Part shown: one piece after another, positions 36,490 through 48,200 of the stretch
How the letters are laid out: each line of letters opens with the position of its first letter
Position numbering within the stretch: the stretch's first letter is position 1
DNA from: Rotaria macrura
Taxonomy: Eukaryota > Rotifera > Eurotatoria > Philodinida > Philodinidae
Length of the DNA: 64,000 nt
Reading direction: 5' to 3'
Assembly (NCBI GenBank): GCA_900239685.1
Contig: OENT01000612.1
Coordinates: 6,524 to 70,523 of the forward strand
Translations under genes and position numbers: made by a program
The notes under the pieces: generated by a model
What the model saw: only the letters and a program-made list of their open reading frames with translations
What the model was told of the DNA's origin: nothing
Databases searched by the model: none

Positions 36490-38590
36490 AACCTAAACAC
36501 AAATCAAATCTATCAGTACTTTCAATTATCAGAACTTACCACACTAAAATAACTTGAATAGACCAAAACAGAAATGAAACATACACATGATCCGACCAAA
36601 TAATTCTACCGTTTGTATGGATATTAAACCAACCTAAACAGATTAAAAAAATACATACGATTGAAATATATAACACTTGACATACTTGTATATCTCCAAT
36701 AGATCTAAACGGAAAGCAAATATCTAGTTGATTGAAATAGAAAATATTACTCTATTTCTATACGTGGAATCGAACTAAACCGAAAGAGAATATGTAGTTC
36801 ATTGAAATAGAAAGTACTTACCATAATTCTATAAGTGCAATCGATCTGAACAGATTAAAATTATGCAGATGATTCAAATAAATAATACTACCGATACTTC
36901 TCGATGTTGAATCAATCTAAACAGAAAGAAAATATATAGTTGACTGCGATAGAAAATACTTACCGCACTTCTATACGTGGAACCCTAGTCGAACATCTTG
37001 TAAGCAAGATCTTGAAATCTTGGGACGGGTAAGCAAGATCTTATCAAGATCTTGAAAAGATTTTTGAATTTATATATCTTGGTTGTATCAGATTTATCTG
37101 TACCTAAGATCTTCGCAAGATCATGGACAAGATACCGGCTACTATTATCTTCTCACAAGATCTTGAGTAAAACATAAAGCGACATCATTCGTATATTTAG
37201 ATGCTGACTAGTAGCCATTCACCGTTCTGTTATGCTTATGCAGTCGTATATAAACAACATGATTGACCGTGGGAAACATACATTTTCAAAATATTTTTTT
37301 TCAATACTATTTCTCGATTATTAATTATTCGAGAACATGCTGATCTCGATCGATGATTGGGAGAGGATTGTCCTGAAGTGGTCTCACGGAGATCCAGCCA
37401 ACGGAGAGTTAGTCAAGTTCCAAGATCTGACTTGCTTGAATTGTTTGGGAGAGTAAAAAAATTAAAAAACATATCTTAATACGTTTTTACAGAAAAAATT
37501 AAAAATGCGCTGCACGATAGGTTCGAACCAAGTTTTCAGAATGCTCCGTACATGGTGTCGCAGATCACGACACATGCAACACGTTTTATCTTAGTACGTA
37601 TCCAAAATATTATAGATTCGTACCTAAGATCTTACACATCTGTACCCAAGATCTTACATATCTGTAACCAAGATCTGACACAGATGTACACAAGATCTGT
37701 AATAAGATCTTGGTACAAGATAATACGATTATCTTGTACCTAAATTTTCAAGATCTGTTCACTTATCTGTACCCAAGATCTTGGCCAAGATCTTGCTTAC
37801 AAGATGTTCGACTAGGGAATAGATCTAAACAGAATGAAATGATGTAAATCTTTGAAATCGATAATAGGTACCATACTTCTATATTTCATCGATCTAAACA
37901 GACAGAAAATATGTAGTTCATTCAAATAGAAAATGCTTACAGTCGTTCTTGATGTTTAATCGGTCTAAACTGAAAGAAAGAAAGTAGTTGATTGAAATGA
38001 ATATACTTACGATACTTCTAGATCTCGAATCGATCTAAACAGAAAGAAAATATATAGTTGACTCAAATAGAAAATGCTTTAGATACTTCTATACGTGCAA
38101 TCGATCTAAACAGTATGAAATTATGTAGATGATTCAAATAGAAAACACATACCGTAGTTCTTGATGGTAAATAGGTCTAAACAGATAGAAAGCAAGTAGC
38201 TGATTCAAATTAATATTACTTATGTTACTTCTAGATCTCGAAAGCATCTAATTAAATAGAAAGGAAATTTGTACTGGATTGAAATAGAAAATACTAATCG
38301 CGCTTGTAGATGTCGCATGGGTGCAAAAAGAAAGAACGAAAGTAGTTGATTGAAATAAATAATACTAACGATACTGCTAGGTGTCGAATCGATCGAAAGA
38401 GAAAGACGATATATAGTTGACTGAAATAGAAAATACTTAGTGTAGTTCTTGATGTTGAATGAGTCTAAGCGGAACAGAATCAAGTGGATGATTGAAAGAA
38501 TAATACTTACGGTACTTGTAGATGTTTAGTCGATCCAATTAGAAGTTGAAGATGACGCAGGAAATGTGTAAAACTTACGTTAATTATAGA
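36490..38590 (-). repeat. 71-bp satellite of mini-intron/microexon units
   Basis: About 18 units with a period of 71 bp (e.g. units at 36822, 36893, 36964; 38011, 38082, 38153). Read on the minus strand each unit is TTTCTGTTTAG (acceptor-like), a 24-nt block, GTAAGTATTT (donor-like), and the remainder of a 47-nt intron-like spacer. Exon-like blocks alternate between two sub-types. In one frame (phase 1) they give related octapeptides such as SIRDLEVS, SIARIEVS and PIYHQELR, with only one of about 15 units carrying a stop. Some units have lost GT or AG. A possible upstream exon, 39 nt, at about 38579-38617 encodes NTPTPTPPASIIN and ends at a GTAAGT donor. The array is broken by an 835-bp element at 36983-37817. 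It may be a repetitive gene segment, or a satellite that merely mimics one. Confidence 0.7.
36983..37817. mobile_element. AAGATCTTG-word foldback element inserted in the satellite
   Basis: Both ends carry a perfect terminal inverted repeat of about 31 bp that begins CCCTAGTCGAACATCTTG. The interior has many AAGATCTTG/CAAGATCTTG palindromes. It interrupts one satellite unit; comparison with intact units suggests at most a 2-bp AA target duplication. There is a small frame at 37552-37743 with no family resemblance. No transposase. Confidence 0.75.
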
Positions 38591-38837
38591 CGCTGGGGGT
38601 GTGGGTGTGGGCGTATTCTAAAACAACTTTTGAACATCCACGCTCACACCCAAACCCTCTTTCACATTATCAGTAAAACTTGAACTATCGTTGTTCAATG
38701 GCAGTAATATTCGACTTGATGAATAGATTGTGTTGTCATCACTGCATTTTACAGTGGGATTCACTAATTCTTTCTCAAAAGATCTCATTTATTGTCAGTA
38801 TTCATTGCTGTCGGTGATCTCAATTGATTTCAACCCT

Positions 38838-39148
38838 CCCAGGGCAAACAATCAGATACTAAGATCTGAAAAGATTTTGCATCTGATCTTGTATGATCTT
38901 ATAAGATCAGACGAAAAATCGTACGCAAAAATGTGGTCTCAGAAATCTGACATCTAGTCTTACTCTAAAATTCTTGACAGATCTTGTTCTTCTCTCAGAT
39001 CTGATTATAAGATGATAGAGAATCTTATGCGACAGTAAGATCTTACAAGAATCTTACCATACGAATTGATGTAAGATATCGGAGACCACGATTTGTCGTA
39101 CGATTCCACCTGATCATACAAGACTTAATGTCTGATTTTTTGACCTGG
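38838..39148. mobile_element. AAGATCTG-word element, copy A
   Basis: Starts CCCAGGGCAAACAATCAGAT; the inverse of its end (near 39125-39148) reads TCCAGGTCAAAAAATCAGAC, a good match. The interior is rich in AGATCTGA, AAGATCTTA and TATAAGATC words. About 310 bp with no coding content. Confidence 0.65.
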
Positions 39149-39169
39149 ACTTGTTCAATAATATCAACA

Positions 39170-39553
39170 CCCCATCCCAAAACATCTGACATAAGATCTT
39201 ATGTTTTACATGCAAGATCTTGCATATGAACGATATCTTTCAAGAATCTGACAAAAAATCGTCGTCTCTGACATCTTACATCAGATCATACTATATTTTC
39301 CTCGAAAGATCTTACACTCACTTTATTTGTATTAATAACTTTAGTGATATTTTGAGAGGATAATTAATTTTATTGAAATACTACTATGGTATATCACATA
39401 TAACAGAATCTTTCAAGAATCTTCTAATGCGATCCTACGTAAGAAGTCAGAGAAGACGATTTTGAGTACGTTTTCTCATCGGATCTTATAAGGTCAGATA
39501 TGATCAGATAGAAGATCCTTGTAAGAACTTTTCATCAGATTGTTCGACCTGGG
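39170..39553. mobile_element. AAGATCTG-word element, copy B
   Basis: Begins near CCCAAAACATCTGACATAAG and ends GATTGTTCGACCTGGG at 39553, the inverse of CCCAGGTCGAACAATC. The interior is again of AAGATCTTA words. It sits about 20 bp from copy A, in tandem, which makes the whole 38838-39553 look like one larger element with internal ends. Confidence 0.6.
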
Positions 39554-42500
39554 TTAGTGGATCATTCAGAGTTTTTCTGCACTTTTCGACTTCATCATTT
39601 TGTTGGAGAATATCTTCCTCTTTTCATGGCATTTAGATAACTCAACATGAAAGAACGTAGTTCTCTTTTACAATCTAACGTAGTTTTTTTCTAGAAACTA
39701 GCCCTTTAAAATTCAATGTATTCTTCAGCTATGATTCTTTTTACGATGGCAAGGTCTTGTCTTTTCTTACGGCTAACAATTATAACACCAGATTTTGAAA
39801 CACAATTCATTGTTATGACAGAACGCAAGAAAATCTTGGAATTGAAAGGATTAATACGTATGATTCCACCTCCAAAGAAAATATTCATTGAGATAATGTT
39901 AACATTTGTGTGCATGAGAAATATCAAGCATAATTAAATCATCATCGTAGGTATTTCATGGCAAAGATTGGGACTCGTCGGATTTAATGGTTTTCTTTTG
40001 AATCCCCAATATCGATACTACTTGAATCGTACTGTTGTTCATTATGCAAAGCATTAAAAATTCATGAATATAAATCAATCAATCATGGTTAAATTCCAAT
40101 GTATGTTAATGAGCCCAATATTATTCCAAATGATTGTGGTAATTTGTCTACGCATTTCAAATTGATACTTATAGTACTAATATTTCGTTAGAGATTTTTG
40201 AAAAACATGAATCGATTACAGAAGAGTTAGCAGTGCAGCCCACGGTACACAAACATTCTTCCATCTATGAAAAATGATTTATTTGAAATCCGCAGGTGCT
40301 TGCAGTAGTTAGGTTCCGCTATTGAGTAGCAAAGATATATAACGTAAGATATATGGCTCACACATACTTGTTTGTCCTTTTGAATACAGTGACTGCAGAT
40401 AGATTTCCTAGAGATATGCTATCATGACATACGAGCACGCACCATAGCTCTTGTCAGGATCCCAGCGGACAGATTATTGGAGAAGGCAATCTCCTGTAGG
40501 ATTTGCCAGAATCCTGTGATACATGCAAAACATTCTTTATGTCAAAATGCTGTCTTTTGTATTGCATACCATAGGTCTATTCGGTAATTTAGACGAAATA
40601 TACTTTTATCAGTTCTTGTGATAGAGAAAATGAGCAAAGTAAATCATGTTTAGTGTTGATCTAAAAGTGCTGAAGAACGATAGTGACTTCGAATATTTTT
40701 AACACGATCTAGACTTTTGTAATTCTTCTGGAGGATTAATACCATAATCTGATTATTATATTTTCCTTAAATTTACACAGATGAAAGATCACTCATAACT
40801 AGAGAGAATCATAACTAGAGAGAATAGTTTTTAAAGATAAAGTTGTTCCGGTAACGGCTTTCGTTTTATGCATATCGATTAATTCGTGATGAAAAATAAG
40901 CGTGGATAAAATGTACGATGATGTTCAAACAGAAGACAAATCCATCAAGTGAACATTCTATATGAAAACAAATCTCATAATGGAATGATCTCTTGTGTTC
41001 GCCATACGAAAGGTTTCTACTCAAAACTTCCGAGAAATATTCAAAGAAAACCAACAAGGTTTCATAATTTGTTTAGTTCATGTTAGAAAATTCATAAGAT
41101 AGAAATCATCTGTAGATGATTAGTGAAAAGCGGTAATGATTAAAGAAAGAAATATTCAATTAAGTCAATTGTTTGAAGATCATATTATTCACGTGCATTC
41201 GAAATAAATAATCAGATTTACCCAATTACCTGTAGTGACCTTACTAATGCTCAAGAAAGAATCTTTGTTTGCTCTCTTTTGCTACACTCTTGACTAGCTT
41301 CTGTTTAGAAGACAGTTCTAATGTAAAAGTATCTCATGTGGAATATAATTAACGCCTATATTTGAATAAAATGTTTTTTATCCATCGATATTTGATAAGA
41401 TTTCGAATGAGTATGTCTTGTTTTTTATTCAACGTCGTTCGAAGTTTGCACTAGTGAAACTTGACGTATGTAGAAGGCAAGGACAAAAACATTTCCCCCC
41501 TGCCATTCAATCTGCAAGGCCTGTGTTTCGCATTTGCGTGACTGAAATCACATTGATATTTTCATATGCTTGTATTAACTATCTATTTGCGGCAGCCGCA
41601 TTGTGGCTTACACCATTTTTTCTTTATTGAAACCTTGTTTCAAAATTATGATTAAGTGTTCAGAACAAGATTCTACCGATTGAGACTACTGCTGCTAGTT
41701 CTATCTCAACATGCTATGCATACGGAACCAAGATAGCTACCAAATACAGTAAAGTTTTTCTCTACAAGAGACTCTTCCATCAATTTTACAATATTCAAAA
41801 TAAATCGAGCAGAAAAATTTATCGAAATTTTAGTTTTCAATCTTTAGATATAATAATATTTCGCATAAATAAATAATGCGTCAAAGGGATTTTATTATGA
41901 AGACTTTGTTAAGTCACAATTGAAGATTTCTCTCATCAACATGCCGTCTTTTATAATACTTGGACGAATGTTGTCAAGCAAACGTTCACAAAATTTTGAG
42001 AGCAACGAAACTATGGATTCCCATAAAACTGAGCTTCACTGTCTTAGAGACAGACATGCGAGTATGGTTCAATGCACCGTCAGTAGATTCATCCCAACAA
42101 GAATCCAATCTCAGAGTGTATGGTGAATTTCTATTTCACCAAAAAATTTGTATCGGAATTCTCATTGCGAAACAACATTCGATGCTTTAGGATTGCAATC
42201 CGATCGATCCAATTATAGAAATGAGACAACATCCGTTATATGGTTCCAGCCAATCTCCAATAATAACTTCAGGTACTCAATGTCATCGAAATAATGAACT
42301 ACTATTCTCCTGTCAAATAAGATATTCATTCCTGAAAAAGAAATCCGATAGGCTTTCGCAGAATGTTCGCATCCGACCAGATTCAGTCGGATTCATGCAC
42401 ATCGATATCTACACTTTATTTAGACTCAAGATGATCCTTTCGACTTACCTGTAATAAAAAACGTTGCCTCTATGGCCTTATCCAAATCTGTCTATCTATC

Positions 42501-42807
42501 TCAATTATTCACCAACATATCCCACAACAGACTTTTCTTCATTGGTACATTAACCACTATTTATACTACCTCATTTGATTATTTAAATATTACTTCGCAT
42601 TTATTCTAATTCCACTAGCAAAAGAATTAAATACTCTGCAGAGTTTAATTAATCGTGAAGAAGTTCGTATAAGCGTACTTAATTATTAAGTAGATACAGA
42701 AACATTTTGTCATAGAAGCGATGCAGAATGAAAAAAACGCCATTCTCGCTTTTCCTCCGTTGCATTCGAACTAGAGTAATTCATTCACTTCATTCACCTA
42801 ATCAAAA
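39554..42807. other. Gene-poor stretch with possible gene fragments
   Basis: No gene supported. Plus-strand 39716-39937 (TPDFETQFIVMTERKKILE...) followed by a frame around 39955-40060 (QRLGLVGFNGFLLNPQYRYY) looks more protein-like than the surroundings and could be decayed exons, but no family was recognised. Frames at 41920-42190 overlap each other and are likewise unassigned. A TCGGATTC fragment lies near 42345-42400. Confidence 0.4.
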
Positions 42808-43185
42808 ATGATCATACCATACGATGGACGTATATTGCTCGCGATGCTGATCTTGGTCAGTGCGCTGGTAGTTATTGACACAGCACCCACAAGTAACAGC
42901 AAGAAAGCATCTGAGCCGGATGAGCATTTCGAGAAACGTCAGTTTAATGTCATTTCAAACCTATTTAAACCATCTTTGGGAAATGGTAAGGGAACATCCA
43001 ATGGCTTTGGTGATGACCTTCTGAAAGGAGTTGTTGGTGGAGTATCCGGTGGCTTATCCAATGGTCTCACAAATGGAATTGGTAAGGGTGGATTCAGTGG
43101 CTTTGGTGATGACCTTCTGAAAGGAGTTGTTGGGGGTGTATCCGGTGGCTTTTCTAGTGGTCTTACGAATAGATTTGGTAAATAG
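42808..43185 (+). CDS. Secreted glycine-rich peptide precursor with two repeats and a C-terminal RFGK
   Basis: A 125-residue single-exon frame with polyadenylation-like AATAAA words at about 43249 and 43286. Signal peptide: residues 1 to about 26 (hydrophobic IPYDGRILLAMLILVSALVVI). A short acidic pro-region ends with the dibasic site EKR at about 43-45. The predicted product would then begin QFNVISNLFK, with Gln able to cyclise. Two near-identical 28-residue units (GFGDDLLKGVVGGVSGG...) follow. The protein ends TNRFGK: removal of Lys and amidation by Gly would give an RF-amide end. The layout fits either a neuropeptide-like or a Gly-rich antimicrobial-type precursor; no named family is recognised. 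The upstream region has an ATCAAAAATGATC start context. A decayed related repeat lies about 0.65 kb downstream. Confidence 0.72.
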   Translation: MIIPYDGRILLAMLILVSALVVIDTAPTSNSKKASEPDEHFEKRQFNVISNLFKPSLGNGKGTSNGFGDDLLKGVVGGVSGGLSNGLTNGIGKGGFSGFGDDLLKGVVGGVSGGFSSGLTNRFGK

Positions 43186-44195
43186 GAATGCTGCTTTATG
43201 TTAAATTCATGAAATAATTCTGAAGATAATCTTTATATTTAACCAATGGTAATAAATAACATTAAAAGCTTTTGTCCAAAAAAAAAATAAAGAACACTAA
43301 AAATCTTTATCTTTAGAGAATGAAGAAAAAGAATACTCGATCTTCAACGTTTTATTATACAGATAAAATAAATGATAGTGGCTTTTTCTATTGAAACGTC
43401 AAGCACTAGGATTTATCCGATAGTTCAAAGGATAGTTTGATGCCTTAGATTGAAATTAGATACTAAGACAAGTTTTCTACACATAATTTTTCATGTATTG
43501 GTTTAGTGTTTTAGTAACACTAAATATTGAAGTGTTTATGATGATAAAACATAATAGTGATTTCCTTGTCGTATTTCAATACTAGTCATACATCTACTTA
43601 TCTATTATGAGAAAATAGCTTTCTTTGTTCTTTATTTTCTAGTAAGTATTTCAAAATGAATGATTTCTTTGTCTTTGTCTCTCAAAAATGCAAGTTCTTC
43701 TATGTCACTTATCGTGGTCTTACAAGCATAAAGCATGCATTTCTATGTATTTTTAGTATAAAGATCAATAAATATAAATGAACAATCCTATTCATGATAG
43801 TGAGTTTGATGGCTTTGGCAATCATTTTCTCAAGGCCCTAGTAGAAATTTTCATAACGAATCCCCGTAAACCCACAACAGTAAATCCTCGGGATTTATTC
43901 TGAACTCTCAGTGAAATAGGGAGCGTTTCAGATCGTGTCTGGAAAATTGCAGAGATGTCTCATTGATTAATAAATACCTGAAAACACCAAAAGGGATGTA
44001 GTTTCTTTGGTGTGCAGTAGAAGTGTCGGAGGGGAAAATGTTCGAAAAGTATAGAAAAGGAGAAAAGTCAAAACACAAATTTTGGTATGAAAAAATATCT
44101 CAATTAAAAATGAACGAAACAGTGATGTTTCCATTAAGTGGCTGATCTAAACACGAATAGAATAATAGATCTTTTCTTTCCCTATAATTGTACTA
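43186..44195. other. Downstream region of the peptide gene with a repeat remnant
   Basis: Around 43800-43860 the plus strand reads FDGFGNHFLKALVEIF in one frame, resembling FSGFGDDLLKGVVGGV of the peptide gene. It has no start, signal peptide or long frame, so it is probably a decayed duplicate of the repeat unit. Nothing else was recognised. Confidence 0.45.
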
Positions 44196-44390
44196 CCCAG
44201 ATCGAGATGTGAGGACAGGTCCCTGCGGGAAAACACCAGAAATCATCAGGACAGTTCCGTACTAATGCCGGCCACAATACTACCTCTGAGTTCCGGTGAC
44301 TTCCTGAGTTTTACTGCAAGATACGATAATTTTTCCACGTCTTTCCTATCGATTCTTGAAGTATCCCGAGGCTCAAACGATCGACCTGGG
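44196..44390. mobile_element. Short MITE with CCCAGATCGA/TCGACCTGGG ends
   Basis: A 195-bp element beginning CCCAGATCGAGATGTGAGGA and ending AAACGATCGACCTGGG. Flanks are ACTA and TAGT, which may be part of the terminal inverted repeat. More GC-rich than its surroundings, with no coding content. Confidence 0.65.
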
Positions 44391-45223
44391 TAGTCTAGAT
44401 TTTTCATCACTAGTAATAGCGATAGTTACTGCTTGATATAAATTAAGTAAATAATCCCTACAAAGAGTAAATATTCAACTTAAGTTCTGAAGATGAAGGT
44501 TTCAATGCGAGTGTTGATAGGTTCTTTCTAAACTACATCCACACCCACACCCTCAAATTTTACATCTAATGAGGTGTCATTGTCACTTAGAAGTTTTTTG
44601 CAGAAATTTGTTGTTTAAAAAGTTTAAAATACGACTTTCAAAGTCTTTTGGACCTGGTTTTCGTTGGTAAAGTGCTTCTTTTTAAAATCAAACATCAAAT
44701 TCGTAATCAATGTAAAAAGTACCCCTCACGTATAGAACGAATTCTGATCTGCTGCATTCGAAAAACATTTTTCGAATGCAGGGTTAGGGAAATGTCGCCT
44801 TACCTTGACAAGCCACTTAATCCAGGTAGATTTTCTCACTCCATTTCAACATCAATCGAATAGTAGTTGTACGAAGAAAATACAATTTTGGCAGGAAAAT
44901 CAAGCTCGAACTTCTGTTCACATCAGCAGTTCTACAGATTTGTCGAAAAAAGTATTTGAAAATAATGATTGTTAGATGCGATTCTCTTTAAATATGTATA
45001 CGTATATATATATATATATATAAATATTATTTTATATAAATAGTGATGATCATAAAAAACAAATAAAATTAACTAAACAAGAAAGAAGAAATCTAGTCCT
45101 TTTTTTTTCTTTCTTTAACAGCGAGATTCACTATAAGTCATTATTATTTTATCGTGAATAAAATTAATATAAAATAAAATTGCCGTAAAAAGATGCTTTT
45201 TCACTTTCTTTTAAATGTGAATA
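44391..45223. other. Intergenic stretch downstream of the golgin
   Basis: No gene recognised. It contains a (TA)n microsatellite at about 45000-45022 and a CCACACCCACACCC word at 44532-44545. Downstream 3' flank of the minus-strand golgin. Confidence 0.5.
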
Positions 45224-48200
45224 TTATTTTGTTGAATTCAACCAACGCTATAAAATAGAAAGGAAATGAATTGAAACACTCTAATATCTAAACGATATAC
45301 CGATTGACGAAGTTTTTCATGTTCGATTATTGATGATTTTTCATTGTCATTATAACGGAGAACTGCACAAATGACCTTCGCCATCGTCTAAGAGAGACAA
45401 GAAAAAAACATGCTTGTTCTTTGACACTAGAACACAAATTCAACATACTAATGGATCAGTTCCTGTCATGTAAGCAAGTACAATTTGTTTTAAATAATCC
45501 ATTTCAGCCGGTTCGAATACAAATGAATGCTGACTATCATTGGTCAGATTTAGATCTACTTCTGAAAACGATATCGGTGATTGGAGATAAAAAAACATTT
45601 TTTTTTATAATAGCTACCTTCAACTGTGGTTTGAGAGGAATGCTCGGTTGTTCTATAGAAATGCAATCATTTATTTCTTGATTGTTCTTGTTCAAATCAA
45701 TTCGTTATCAACTTACGGAATCATTTGTTTAGTAAGTTTTTGAATTTGACTTTGTAGATCTTGTATAATTCGATGATAGTCTAGCTGCTTTTCCTTGGAA
45801 ATCCAAATTATTCATTCATTCTTTTCAAATGAATAAAAAATCAAACAAACTTTTAATTGTTCTTGCATTTTTGACATGTGAGCTTCAGCTATGAATGCTC
45901 GATTTTCAGCATCACTTGCTCGTTTTTCTGAATCATTGATTAGATTATGTTCATTCTTTTTATGCGTATCTGATGAAGTAGAGAAAAACGAAGCAGATAG
46001 TTCAATGAAATAAATATGTCAATATTCATTTTTGAATTTACGAATAATATCCATGATTTTTTGATTATAATTGTGTTCACTCTCTTCAATTTTATTGCTC
46101 ATTTCTTTTGCCATTGCTTTTAATTTCGTATTGTATTCTGCTTCTTGCTCTTTTAATCTTTGTTCGTATTCTTGAGAAATTTTCTCTATTTGAGCTTCTA
46201 AATAAAATATAAAATCCTACATAAGAAAAAAGATATATATGTTAAACATACGAATTTTACCTGTATCGTTAGAATTTGTTTGCTCATCATTGGTAATCGA
46301 TTCTTTCATTTTTTGTAATGCTTTACGTAGTTTACTTGCATTTTCTTGCGTTTGTTGTAGAGTGAATTCGATTTCTTGAAGTTTTTCATCACGTTCCTTG
46401 ATTTGTCGATCTTTTTCATTGATATCTTGTTGAAAATTAAATTTTTCATCATCGTATATATCGATCCGATGAGTATTTTCTTCATTTGTATTTATCAAAG
46501 ATATGATTTCTTGTTTTAATGTATCAATTTCATTCTGATAAGAATCACGTTCAGTCTTAAAAGAAAAATGATGCATTTATTTGATGATGAAAAAATAGAT
46601 CTTATCTTATAGATCAGAGACACAGTGGAGACACTAGCCGAAAAATACTGCAACCTCACCTTATCATAATTCTATTCTATGCACGTTTTTCAGCATAAAA
46701 TATGTTACGCGATCGTACGCTTCAGAATCAAATGTCAACAAAAAAGTTGTCTTCAAGGATAAGGATCTCTTAGTGATGGAATTATTTTCGTTCCTGTAAC
46801 TCTTTGTATGTCAACGGTGCTAGTATCTAAGGCATAGCCACTTCAGTACGAATCTCTTTCAAATAACATTGTCTAAATTAGTCTTTCATCTAAACAGTAA
46901 CTGTTTCAATTTTTTATGGTACATGACAGACTCGATTTCACATGCTTTTCGGCTGCATCATAAAACTAGAGAAATGAAAAATACGCATTTAGACATCTGG
47001 TGATTTTAGAAGATGATGCACATACCTCATTTGCAACTATAGTGCATTTATATGGACCCCCAAAGAACTAGCAGTAAAGGAACATATCTCGTGTTTTAAT
47101 TTTTCTATCAATTGACGAAATAACATTTTCAGTGTTCTCGCTTCCATTTCCTTTGTTTATGCATCATTCGATTGAGAACATCGATGAAGTAAGAGAATTC
47201 CTGCCGACAAAGTTCTCTTCAAGACTTAGAGTCAGCTTCCTCATTTTCTCCAGTAAAAACTACATTAAAAAGAAATATTTGTAGCTCCATTGAGAAACTC
47301 TTAGAGGACTGAAATTCTCTTTAAGGTTAGTTTTAAAAGCTCCCTATACACTTTGTAACTCTCACCACGTTTTAAAAAGCCGATAAGATTTTCCTTATTG
47401 ATAGAACAGTTCTGTAACTTAGGAAGAGAGGACAACAAAACTGTAAGACTGTTCAAGTATACAGAGAGCCCGTAAAACTACTTCAAAAAAGAATTTCAGC
47501 TCTCTAAGAGTTTCTGACTGAACTGTAAATATTTCATTTTATTCTAGTTTTTACTCTAAAAATGAGGAAGCTGATCGTAACTCGTGAAGAAAACGCCATC
47601 GAAAGAAACCCTTTTACCTAATCAATGTTCCACATCAAATGATAGATAAATGAATGAAATCGAAGCGAGACAATTGTGAATATTTTCGGATCTAGTTTTT
47701 AAACGTTTCTCTTCGGTGTAGACCGATCTTGAGAAAAATTGAAATATAATATTAGACTGTGTAAATAGTTTCACATCCTTCAAATGTACGGAATCGTCTG
47801 AATGAATTAAAACTATTCCCTAAAACTTGAGGATTATATTATGATGACTGTCGAAGTACTAATTCTTTTTTCGAACAAACCTGAAATTCTTTGATCTGTT
47901 GTTCAAACTTAAGTTCACTATCATTTGAAGTTGCCTCAATGATTTTCATCTGTTGACGGATACCATCTATTTCTTTTTCAAGGTTTACTTTCTCAGAAAG
48001 AATTTGATTTAATTTAATTTCTAATTGAGAATATTCTTCAGTTTGTTGCTGTCGAAGTTTATTATTGAGAATTTCTTGCTCATCGAACTTTGTTTTATAT
48101 ATTGATAATTGTTCATTTTTTTCATTAAGTTCAGTAGTTTGATTAATTAGTTTCTGTTGAAGATGATCAATTTTTTCTTGTACTTCATTAATGACAGATT

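Noticed and set aside
37500..37540. GGTTCGAACC resembling a tRNA B-box
   Set aside because: A palindromic word without an A-box or cloverleaf around it.
39706..40060. Possible decayed enzyme exons
   Set aside because: Protein-like texture in places, but no motif of any family I can name and no consistent splice model; left as unassigned.
41920..42190. Two overlapping plus-strand frames
   Set aside because: Different frames over the same DNA, neither with a recognisable domain or splice support.
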